This document shows, piece by piece, positions 38,159 to 45,725 of a DNA stretch of 64,000 nucleotides; position 1 is the stretch's first letter, and the number at the start of each line of letters is the position of its first letter. Source of the DNA: Lysobacterales bacterium. Its GTDB lineage: Bacteria > Pseudomonadota > Gammaproteobacteria > Xanthomonadales > Xanthomonadaceae. Location of the stretch: positions 248,001 to 312,000 of the forward strand of contig JADCRD010000001.1 of the NCBI GenBank assembly GCA_014946745.1. The letters run 5' to 3'. The notes beneath the pieces are model-generated. The model ran no database searches, was not told the origin of the DNA, and saw nothing but the letters and a program-made list of their open reading frames with translations. Position numbers and translations under genes: made by a program.

Positions 38159-38485
38159 ATGGACTTCCTGATCTCCCCTGCTTTCGCCCAGGCCGCAGCC
38201 CCGCAGCCCTCGCCGTGGTCGCCGCTGATCATGCTCGGCATTTTCTTCGTGGTGTTCTTCTTCCTGGTGATCCGCCCGCAGATGAAGCGCGCCAAGGAGC
38301 ACCGCAACATGGTGTCCGCCTTGGGCAAGGGCGACGAGGTGATCACCTCCGGCGGCCTCGCCGGCCGGATCGATGACGTCAGCGACAGCTTCATCACCGT
38401 CGAAGTCGCCGACGGCGTCCGCGTCAAGGTGCAGAAGCAGGCCGTCACCGCGGTGCTGCCCAAGGGCACGCTGAAATCCGCATGA
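38159..38485 (+). CDS. yajC: Preprotein translocase subunit YajC
   Basis: 108 residues; one membrane helix (LIMLGIFFVVFFFLVIRPQ, about 23-41), then the small soluble domain KGDEVITSGGLAGRIDDV typical of YajC. Accessory of SecDF. A TATAAT-like GGCATAAT lies at about 38084-38091, some 70 bp upstream, and could be its promoter. Confidence 0.93.
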   Translation: MDFLISPAFAQAAAPQPSPWSPLIMLGIFFVVFFFLVIRPQMKRAKEHRNMVSALGKGDEVITSGGLAGRIDDVSDSFITVEVADGVRVKVQKQAVTAVLPKGTLKSA

Positions 38486-38555
38486 GCCGGCGGGGCCTGC
38501 GCCCCACCACTCCTCCACAGCGATCGCAGTCGCGATCCCGCAGGGTCCCACACCC

Positions 38556-40424
38556 ATGCTTGAGTATTCCCGTTGGAAGTACGCCGTTCTGGCGTTGATC
38601 ATGTTGTTCGCCGCCGTGTATTCCAGCGGCAATCTGTTTCCGCAGGACCCCTCCGTGCAGATCAGCGCGGGCCGCGGCGCCACCGTCGATGCGGCGCTGC
38701 AGAGCCGGGTCGAGGCCGCACTCAGTGGCGGCCCGATCACGCCGAAATCGATCGAGATCGTGGACGGCTCGCTGCTGGTCCGACTCGATGATGTGGTCGA
38801 ACAGCAGAAGGCGGCCGAGGCGCTGCGCCCGGTGCTGGGCCAGGACTACATAGCCGCGCTCAGCCTGGCCTCGACCGTGCCGGATTGGCTGGCTGATCTC
38901 GGCGCAAAGCCGATGTCGCTGGGCCTGGACCTGCAGGGCGGCGTGCACTTCCTGATGGAGGTGGACGTAGCGGCCGCGACCAACAAGCGCTTCGAGGGCA
39001 TCCTCAACGAGATCCGCACGCGCATGCGCGACCAGCGCCTGGTGTTCTCGGCGGTGCGTCGCACCGCGACCGGCGTCGAGGTGGTGCTGCGCGATCCCGC
39101 CGACCGCGCGGCGGCCATGACCTTGGTCCGCGAGGCCGTGCCTGGCCTGCAGCTCACCGAGGGCGCCGAGCCCAATCTGTTCAGTGGCGCGCTGACCGAA
39201 GAAGAGATGGCGCGCGTGCTCGACGAGACCATGGAGCAGAACACCGTCACCCTGCGCAATCGCATCAACGAGCTGGGCGTGTCCGAGTCGATCGTGCAGC
39301 GTCAGGGCGCCAGCCGCGTGGTGGTGCAGCTGCCGGGCGTGCAGGACACCGCGCGCGCCAAGGCCGTGATCGGCGCCACCGCAACGCTTGAGTACCGCGC
39401 AGCCGTGGAAGGCGATGCGATCGCCGCGCGCGATACCGGACGGGTGCCGCCGGGCGCCAAGCTCTACGAGAGCCGCACGCTGGGGCCGGATGGGCGTCCG
39501 CAGCCGGTGCTGCTCTCGCGCGAGGTGATCGCGTCGGGCGACCAGCTCACCGGCGCCAGCTCGGGCATGGACCCGCAGTCGGGCACGCCGAAGGTCGATG
39601 TGCAGCTGAACGCGTCCGGTGGCCAGCGCATGCTGGAGTTCACCCGCAACAACGTCGGCAAGCCGATGGCAGTGGTGTTCATCGAGCGCATCCCCGAGAC
39701 CCGCATCGTCGACGGCAAAGAGGTGCAGGCCTCGCGCGTCAGAGAGCAGGTGATCTCGCTGGCGACCATCCAGGGCGTGTTCGGTCCCACCTTTCAGACC
39801 ACCGGCCTCGACAGCCCCGAAGAGGCCAATCAGCTCGCCCTGCTGCTGCGCGCCGGCTCGCTGGCCGCACCGATGGACATCATCGAGGAGCGCGTGATCG
39901 GCCCGAGCCTGGGTGCCGAGAACATCAAGGCCGGCGTCTCCGCCGTGACCTTCTCCTTCCTGCTGGTGATGGTCTTCTTCATCGTCTACTACAAGACCTT
40001 CGGCCTCATCACCAACGTGGCGCTGCTGATCAACCTGCTGATGGTGGTGGCGCTGATGTCGCTGATCGGCGCCACCCTCACCCTGCCGGGCCTCGCCGGC
40101 ATCGCGCTCACGGTGGGCATGTCGGTCGACGCCAACGTGCTGATCAACGAGCGTATCCGCGAAGAGCTGCGCGAGGGCAATACGCCGCTGGCCAGCATCG
40201 CCAACGGCTATGACAAGGCTGCAGGCACGATCGCCGACGCCAACATCACCGCCATGCTGGCGGGTATCGCCCTGTTCGCGTTCGGCACCGGCCCGGTGAA
40301 GGGCTTCGCCATCACCCTGATCCTCGGCATCCTGACCTCGATGTACAGCGCGGTGTCGGCGTCCCGTGGCATCGCCACCTTCATCTACGGCCGCCGTCGC
40401 AAGCTGGCCGGTCTGTCGATCTAA
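38556..40424 (+). CDS. secD: Protein translocase subunit SecD
   Basis: 622 residues, six membrane helices and a large periplasmic P1 domain. DLQGGVHFLMEVDV near residue 126, LRNRINELGVSE near 230 and GLAGIALTVGMSVDANVLIN at about 510 are hallmark motifs. Uses the proton gradient to pull exported proteins across. secF starts 11 bp after the stop. Confidence 0.95.
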   Translation: MLEYSRWKYAVLALIMLFAAVYSSGNLFPQDPSVQISAGRGATVDAALQSRVEAALSGGPITPKSIEIVDGSLLVRLDDVVEQQKAAEALRPVLGQDYIAALSLASTVPDWLADLGAKPMSLGLDLQGGVHFLMEVDVAAATNKRFEGILNEIRTRMRDQRLVFSAVRRTATGVEVVLRDPADRAAAMTLVREAVPGLQLTEGAEPNLFSGALTEEEMARVLDETMEQNTVTLRNRINELGVSESIVQRQGASRVVVQLPGVQDTARAKAVIGATATLEYRAAVEGDAIAARDTGRVPPGAKLYESRTLGPDGRPQPVLLSREVIASGDQLTGASSGMDPQSGTPKVDVQLNASGGQRMLEFTRNNVGKPMAVVFIERIPETRIVDGKEVQASRVREQVISLATIQGVFGPTFQTTGLDSPEEANQLALLLRAGSLAAPMDIIEERVIGPSLGAENIKAGVSAVTFSFLLVMVFFIVYYKTFGLITNVALLINLLMVVALMSLIGATLTLPGLAGIALTVGMSVDANVLINERIREELREGNTPLASIANGYDKAAGTIADANITAMLAGIALFAFGTGPVKGFAITLILGILTSMYSAVSASRGIATFIYGRRRKLAGLSI

Positions 40425-40435
40425 AGGCCACGCCC

Positions 40436-41371
40436 ATGAACCTGTTTCCGTACAACAGCCAGTTCAATTTCATGCGGCTGCGCAAGGTCTCGCTGCTGCT
40501 TGCGCTGGCGCTGATGGTGGTGGCCGTGGCCGCGATTCCGATCCGCGGCTTCAACTTCGCCCTCGACTTCACCGGCGGCACCGTGGCCGAGCTGCACTTC
40601 GAGAAATCGGTGGATCTGGAAGCCGCGCGCGAAACCCTGGACCAGGCCGGTTTCGAGGGGGTGCAGGTGCAGACCTTCGGCGCCACCAACGAGATCCTGA
40701 TCCGCCTGCAGCCGGACGAGGCCGATACCACCGCGGCCCGCACCGGCGACGCGCTGCTCAAGGCGCTCAACACCGCAGACAACCCGGGCACCCTGGTGCG
40801 CAGCGATTTCGTCGGCCCGCAGATCGGCAAGGAGCTGGCCCAGAACGGCGTGTACGCGCTGCTGATGGTGGTCGCCGGATTCCTGATCTACATCTCGCTG
40901 CGCTTCGAGTGGAAGTTCGCGGTGGCGGCCATCATCACCACCCTGCACGACGTGGTCATCGCGATCGGCTGGTTCGCCCTCAGCGGGCACGAGTTCGATC
41001 TCAACGTGCTGGCCGGCATCCTCTCGGTGATGGGCTACTCGATCAACGACACCATCGTCGTCTTCGACCGCGTCCGCGAGAACTTCCGCACGCTGCGGCT
41101 GACGCCGGTGGAGATCATGAACCGCTCGGTCAACCAGACCATGTCGCGCACGATCATCACCTCGTTCGTGGCCCTGCTCACCGTGCTCGCCCTGTACTTC
41201 TACGGCGGCCCCTCGCTGAAGGGCATGGCCGAGTCGCAGATCATCGGCATCGTGATCGGCACCCTGTCCTCGATCTTCATCGCCTGCCCGCTGCTGCTGT
41301 GGCTTGGCGCCAACAAGGAAGACCTGATGCCGAAGGCCCGCGACGAGGCCGAGCTGGCGCGTCGTCCCTGA
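40436..41371 (+). CDS. secF: Protein translocase subunit SecF
   Basis: 311 residues; six membrane helices, FALDFTGGTVAELHFEKSVD near residue 40 and VMGYSINDTIVVFDRVREN near 195. Forms a complex with SecD. A strong terminator at 41393-41430 follows the stop. Confidence 0.95.
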   Translation: MNLFPYNSQFNFMRLRKVSLLLALALMVVAVAAIPIRGFNFALDFTGGTVAELHFEKSVDLEAARETLDQAGFEGVQVQTFGATNEILIRLQPDEADTTAARTGDALLKALNTADNPGTLVRSDFVGPQIGKELAQNGVYALLMVVAGFLIYISLRFEWKFAVAAIITTLHDVVIAIGWFALSGHEFDLNVLAGILSVMGYSINDTIVVFDRVRENFRTLRLTPVEIMNRSVNQTMSRTIITSFVALLTVLALYFYGGPSLKGMAESQIIGIVIGTLSSIFIACPLLLWLGANKEDLMPKARDEAELARRP

Positions 41372-41392
41372 GTTCTCGCCTTGCGGCGGGGC

Positions 41393-41430
41393 AAACAACA
41401 AGGGCGCCCTGCGGGGCGCCCTTGTTGTTT
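41393..41430 (+). terminator. Strong intrinsic terminator after secF
   Basis: AAACAACAAGGGCGCC (41393-41408) and GGCGCCCTTGTTGTTT (41415-41430) make a perfect 16-bp stem (17 with C41409-G41414) and a 4-nt loop. TTGTTGTTTGTG lies at the 3' side. It can act in both directions, towards the convergent suhB transcript as well. Confidence 0.85.
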
Positions 41431-41432
41431 GT

Positions 41433-41576
41433 GGGATTGGGGATTAGGGATTAGGGATTGGGGATTGAACTCGACAGGTCGATGAAGCGTTCCAGCCCGC
41501 TCGACAAAGCGGTCGCATCGCACCGCGTCGGTAGCTCGACCGGCGGCAAATCCCGAATCCCGAATCCCCAATCCCG
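41433..41576. repeat. Facing GGGATT arrays between secF and suhB
   Basis: Left arm 41433-41467 (about five GGGATT units), right arm 41548-41576 (AATCCC units), with about 80 bp between; the same geometry as at 36784-36932 but with an unrelated interior. Confidence 0.85.
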
Positions 41577-41602
41577 CCGCGGCAAAGCCGCGACCGCCGC
41601 GA

Positions 41603-42403
41603 TCAATCAAACGCCGCCGCATACCCCGAGTTGACCAGCGACTTCTGCACCAGCTCGCTGACCTTCAGGTTGCCGGCCACGATCTGGCCGTACTTGAAGT
41701 AATCCCCGCCGCCGCGGAAGTCGCAGACGCGGCCGCCGGCTTCGCGCACCAGCAGCACGCCGGCGGCAATGTCCCAGGGCATCACGCCGGCTTCGAAGTA
41801 GGCATCGGCGCGGCCTGCGGCGACGTAGGCCAGGTCAAGCGCGGCCGAGCCGGTGCGGCGCACGTCCTCGGCGTCGCGCATCAGCTCGCGCACGGCTTCA
41901 AGCTGGGCGCCGATCTTCGAACGCTGGCGCGGGGCGAAGCCGGTGATCAGCATCGCGCCCGAGAGGTCATTGCGCTGCGCGACGCGGATGCGCTTGTCGT
42001 TGAGCACCGCGCCCGAGCCTTTCACCGCGCTGTAGATCTCGTTGCGCAGCGGGTCGTAGATCACGCCGAGCACCGGTTCCTGGTTGTCCAGCAGCGCGAT
42101 CGACACGCAGAAGTGGGGAATGCCGTGCAGAAAGTTGCTGGTGCCGTCCAGCGGATCGATCACCCAGGTGTAGCGGGACTTGCCGGTCTGGCCCGATTCC
42201 TCGGCCAGAAAGGCGTGGTCGGGAAAAGCGCGCTTGAGTTCGCGGATGATCTCGGCTTCGGCCTGGGCATCGACCTCGCTGGCATAATCCTGCTTCGATT
42301 TCTCGAAGACGCTCAGGGTCTCGACGCGGCCGACATGGCGAAGGATCAGGTCGCCGGCACGACGTGCCGCCTTGACCACGACGTTGATCGCGGACTTCTG
42401 CAT
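41603..42403 (-). CDS. suhB: Inositol-1-monophosphatase SuhB
   Basis: 266 residues from ATG 42403. AFLAEESG (Glu), [38 protein letters not shown] and [19 protein letters not shown] are the IMPase signatures. SuhB also supports ribosomal-RNA transcription antitermination in enterobacteria. Divergent from trmJ, as in many Gammaproteobacteria. The long in-frame upstream extension is a shadow of trmJ. Confidence 0.95.
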   Translation of the reverse strand: MQKSAINVVVKAARRAGDLILRHVGRVETLSVFEKSKQDYASEVDAQAEAEIIRELKRAFPDHAFLAEESGQTGKSRYTWVIDPLDGTSNFLHGIPHFCVSIALLDNQEPVLGVIYDPLRNEIYSAVKGSGAVLNDKRIRVAQRNDLSGAMLITGFAPRQRSKIGAQLEAVRELMRDAEDVRRTGSAALDLAYVAAGRADAYFEAGVMPWDIAAGVLLVREAGGRVCDFRGGGDYFKYGQIVAGNLKVSELVQKSLVNSGYAAAFD

Positions 42404-42553
42404 ACGCACTCTCGCTGGGAAAAGAACGGGCCCGGCCACGCTGGCCGTCCCTGAAGGGCGGGGGAGTGTACTGCAAAGCCCCTGCGCCGTCCCGCCCGCC
42501 GGCTGAATCGCCCTCGTCGCCGCTCCACGCACGCCCCCGAACAGGATTTCCCC

Positions 42554-43375
42554 ATGCTCGACGCCATCGCCATCGTGCTGGTTCGCCCCCAGCACCCCGG
42601 CAACATCGGCTCCGCGGCCCGCGCGATGAAAACCATGGGCCTGTCCGATCTGCGTCTGGTGCAGCCGGACCGCTACCCGGACATCCAGGCCAATGCCTTG
42701 GCCGCTGGCGCCGACGATGTGCTTGAACGTGCGCAGGTGTTCGAGCGCCTGGAAGACGCCATCGCCGACTGCCGGATGGTGATGGGCTCGACCGCGCGCC
42801 GCCGCGGCGTGCCCCTGCCCGAGCACGCCCCGCGCGAGGCGGCCCAGGTGGTGCTGGAGAGCGCCCGCAGCGGCCGCGTGGCCCTGCTGTTCGGCTGCGA
42901 GCGCGCGTGTCTCACCAACGAGGAGCTGCAGCACTGCCATGCCGCGGTGCGCATTCCGGCCAACCCCGAGTACAGCTCGCTCAATCTGGCGCAGGCGGTG
43001 CAGGTGCTCTGCTACGAGCTGCGCATGAGCCATCTGTTTCCGGCACTGGCGAGCGCGGCCACGCTGGCCCAGGCCGCGGCGCCTTCGGCTCTGGCGGCCA
43101 CGCTTGAGCGCGGCGACGCGCTGGCGACGCAGGCCCAGGTTGAGCGCTTCTTCGTCCACCTCGACCAGACCCTGCACGACATCGACTTCCACAAGGGTCG
43201 CTCGCCCGATGTGGTGATGCAGCGCCTGCGCCGCGTGTTCCTGCGCGCCGCGCTGGACGAGCGCGAACTGCGCATCCTCCACGGCATCCTCGCCGATGCC
43301 CAGCGCATGGCCGAGCTGGCGCTGAAGTCGGGGCTGCATGTGCCGACCGAGGCGCGGCGAGAGCCGGGTCCATAG
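42554..43375 (+). CDS. trmJ: tRNA (cytidine/uridine-2'-O-)-methyltransferase TrmJ
   Basis: 273 residues, SPOUT fold: [20 protein letters not shown] at the N-terminus, [14 protein letters not shown] in the middle and the AdoMet-binding [20 protein letters not shown] near residue 135. Methylates position 32 in tRNAs. The last residue (Pro) and the TAG stop fall inside an intergenic palindrome (CCATAGGGTGGGTC). Confidence 0.93.
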   Translation: MLDAIAIVLVRPQHPGNIGSAARAMKTMGLSDLRLVQPDRYPDIQANALAAGADDVLERAQVFERLEDAIADCRMVMGSTARRRGVPLPEHAPREAAQVVLESARSGRVALLFGCERACLTNEELQHCHAAVRIPANPEYSSLNLAQAVQVLCYELRMSHLFPALASAATLAQAAAPSALAATLERGDALATQAQVERFFVHLDQTLHDIDFHKGRSPDVVMQRLRRVFLRAALDERELRILHGILADAQRMAELALKSGLHVPTEARREPGP

Positions 43376-43460
43376 GGTGGGTCTTGACCCACCGAAGCTC
43401 GAATCTCGCCGCAATGCTGCGTGTCGAGCAGGCATAGGGTGGGTCTTGACCCACCGAAGC
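43371..43460. repeat. Two GGTGGGTC palindromes directly after trmJ
   Basis: Copies at 43371-43398 and 43433-43460, same orientation, 62 bp apart, each TAGGGTGGGTCTTGACCCAC followed by CGAAGC. The first supplies the trmJ stop. Confidence 0.9.
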
Positions 43461-43621
43461 GTGAATTTCGTACGAACACTCCCGGTGAAGCGATCGCCAC
43501 ATCCCAGGGATTCCCAATAACGGCGTGCACCGACCTCATCAGCTCACGCGTCGCGCACGCTTGGCGCATTTCAATGCGGGGGGCGTTTGGTCAGGCTGGA
43601 CCGGGGCGTGTTTTGGGCTCC
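43461..43621. other. Intergenic stretch before the 49-bp array
   Basis: Between the two palindromes after trmJ and the tandem array (gene-free stretch 43376-43916 in total) I see no gene. The last ~25 bp (about 43597-43621) resemble the linker of the array and may be a decayed sixth unit. Confidence 0.5.
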
Positions 43622-43838
43622 GGTGGGTCAAGATCCACCCTATGTTGGACCGTGGCGGATGTTGGGCTCCGGTGGGTCAAGATCTACCCTATGTTGGACC
43701 GTGGCGGATGTTGGGCTTTGGTGGGTCAAGACCCACCCTATGGTGGACCGGGGCGGGTGTTGAGCTTCGGTGGGTCGAGACCCACCCTGTGTTGAACCGG
43801 GGCTGGCGTTTAGCTCCGGTGGGTCAAGACCCACCCTA
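43622..43838. repeat. 49-bp tandem array of GGTGGGTC palindromes
   Basis: Five palindromes (GGTGGGTCAAGACCCACC or 1-2 changes) begin at 43622, 43671, 43720, 43769 and 43818: period exactly 49 bp. Linkers of ~31 bp are related to each other (GTTGGACCGTGGCGGATGTT in the first two). Two units carry single changes in the arm (AAGATC). It is the opposite orientation to the trmJ copies. Confidence 0.9.
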
Positions 43839-43916
43839 TGACTCGTTGGGCCCCAACGCTTTCCTCGTTCCTCTCCACTCGTTCCTCGCTCCTCTCCCCC
43901 GCCTGATCCATCGCAC

Positions 43917-44864
43917 GTGCGCGCCTACTACTGCCACCACTTCGTGCTGCCGCTGCCGCCCGAGCACCGCTTTCCGATGGACAAGTACCGGCGGCTGTAC
44001 GAGCGCGTGCGCGGCGTCGAGGGCATCGAGCTGGTGGAACCCGAACCGGCCTCGATCGAAGACCTGCAGCGCGTGCACTGCCACGACTACATCGCCCGCA
44101 TGCACGAAGGCCGTGCCAGCGACGCCGAGCTGCGGCGCATCGGCTTTCCGTGGTCGCCGGCGATGGTCGAGCGCTCGCGGCGCTCCTCGGGCGGCACCAT
44201 CGGCGCACTCACTTCGGCCCTGCGCGGCGACGGTGTCGCGGTGAACCTCGCGGGCGGCACCCACCATGCGGCCTTCGATCGCGGCGGCGGCTACTGCGTG
44301 TTCAACGACTCGGTGGTCGCTGCACGTCATGTGCAGGCCGCAGGGCTGGCGGACCGGCTGCTGGTCGTCGACCTCGATGTGCATCAGGGCGACGGCACCG
44401 CCGCCCTGTGCGCCAACGACCCGACGATCTATACCTTCTCGATGCACGCCGCGCGCAACTACCCGGCGGTCAAACCGCCCTCGGACCTCGATGTGGCCCT
44501 GCCGGATGGCACCGACGACGCGGCCTACCTCGATCTGCTCGACCACCACCTGCCGCGCGCCATCGCCGCCGCGCGTCCGGATGCGGTGATCTACCTCGCC
44601 GGTGCCGACCCCTTCGAGGGCGATCGCCTCGGCTACCTCAAGCTCAGCAAGCCCGGCCTGCGCGAACGCGACCAGCGCGTGCTCGACACCTGCCGCCGGC
44701 TCGGCCTGCCGCTGTCGATCAGCATGGCCGGTGGCTATGCGAACGATGTCGAGGACATCGTCGACATCCACTACGCGACGGTGCTGGCGGCACTCGCGCA
44801 GTCGCGCTGCCTTGCCGGCGAGGTCGAGCCCCGCGCAGCGACCGCTACACTGCCGGCCTGTTGA
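43917..44864 (+). CDS. Histone deacetylase family (acetylpolyamine amidohydrolase-like) protein
   Basis: 315 residues, starting at GTG 43917. Arginase-like HDAC fold: NLAGGTHHAAFDRGGGYCVF (tandem active-site His), VVDLDVHQGDGTAAL (zinc Asp and His), YLAGADPFEGDRLG (second zinc Asp) are complete, so active. Bacterial members deacetylate small amides such as acetylpolyamines or other acetylated metabolites. Followed 19 bp later by the rhomboid gene, so probably co-transcribed. Confidence 0.88.
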   Translation: MRAYYCHHFVLPLPPEHRFPMDKYRRLYERVRGVEGIELVEPEPASIEDLQRVHCHDYIARMHEGRASDAELRRIGFPWSPAMVERSRRSSGGTIGALTSALRGDGVAVNLAGGTHHAAFDRGGGYCVFNDSVVAARHVQAAGLADRLLVVDLDVHQGDGTAALCANDPTIYTFSMHAARNYPAVKPPSDLDVALPDGTDDAAYLDLLDHHLPRAIAAARPDAVIYLAGADPFEGDRLGYLKLSKPGLRERDQRVLDTCRRLGLPLSISMAGGYANDVEDIVDIHYATVLAALAQSRCLAGEVEPRAATATLPAC

Positions 44865-44883
44865 TCCGCCCGCCGGAGTGGTG

Positions 44884-45525
44884 ATGCCGCCTGTTCCTCC
44901 CGTCACCAAGGCGCTGCTGCTGGCCTGCGGCCTGGTCTATGTGCTGCAGCTGCTGCTGGGCGAAGTCGCGATGCTGCCCTTCATGCTCTGGCCTGCAGGT
45001 GACTACGCGCTCGGCATGCATCAGGGGCAGATGATTACGGTCGGTTTCTTTCCCTGGCAGCTGTTCACCTATGGATTCATGCATGGCGGCGAGGCCCACC
45101 TGCTGTTCAACCTGCTGGCGCTGTGGATGTTCGGCGGCGACGTCGAGCGGGTGCTGGGGCCGCGGCGCTATCTGCTGTACGTGCTGACCTGCATCGTCGG
45201 CGCAGGCCTGATCCAACTCGTGGTGGCGACCCTGTCCGCGCAGGGCGGTGAGCCCTATCCCACGGTGGGGGCCTCCGGCGGCGTGTTCGGCATACTGCTG
45301 GCCTTCGGTATGGCCTTTCCGAACCGGCAGGTGATGCTGCTGATCCCGCCGATACCGATGAAGGCGCGCACCCTGGTGGTCGTGTACGGCGCGGTCGAGC
45401 TGGTGCTTGGTGTTTCAGGCACCCGCACCGGCATCGCCCACTTCGCGCATCTGGGCGGCATGCTGTTCGGCTTCCTGCTGCTGCAGTATTGGCGCGGCCG
45501 CTGGCCTTTCGGGCGGCGGCCATAG
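44884..45525 (+). CDS. Rhomboid family intramembrane serine protease
   Basis: 213 residues with about six membrane helices. GFMHGGEAHLLFNLLALWMF (with the conserved oxyanion-type residues), the catalytic GASGGVFG with Ser 131 and AHLGG with His 189 make the Ser-His dyad. It cleaves membrane proteins within or near helices. The final Pro and TAG stop are part of the palindrome at 45521-45548. Confidence 0.9.
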   Translation: MPPVPPVTKALLLACGLVYVLQLLLGEVAMLPFMLWPAGDYALGMHQGQMITVGFFPWQLFTYGFMHGGEAHLLFNLLALWMFGGDVERVLGPRRYLLYVLTCIVGAGLIQLVVATLSAQGGEPYPTVGASGGVFGILLAFGMAFPNRQVMLLIPPIPMKARTLVVVYGAVELVLGVSGTRTGIAHFAHLGGMLFGFLLLQYWRGRWPFGRRP

Positions 45526-45670
45526 GGTGGGTCTCGACCCACCGGCGCTCAGCACTGGACTCGGTCCGCATCGAATTGCCCGCGGTGCGTTTCGCATTCG
45601 GTGGGTCAAGACCCACCCGATGGGCGAGGCGGGGCGGTTCGCATAGGGTGGGTCTCGACCCACCGGCGCT
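45521..45670. repeat. Three GGTGGGTC palindromes between rhomboid and GH13 genes
   Basis: Copies at 45521-45548, 45600-45622 and 45642-45670; the outer two read TAGGGTGGGTCTCGACCCAC with CGGCGCT following, the centre one is inverted. The first contains the rhomboid stop codon. Confidence 0.9.
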
Positions 45671-45725
45671 GAACCTTTGCCCCGCTTGCACATACCCACC
45701 GCGGCCTTCACTTCGATCGAAGCCT

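Noticed and set aside
38554-38560. Later start for secD
   Set aside because: The ATG at 38556 gives the normal short N-terminus before the first membrane helix; no better alternative.
43622-43838. CRISPR-like array (18-bp repeats, 31-bp spacers)
   Set aside because: Repeats are perfect palindromes and the spacers are related to each other, not unique; no cas genes. The same core is present singly at many gene ends.
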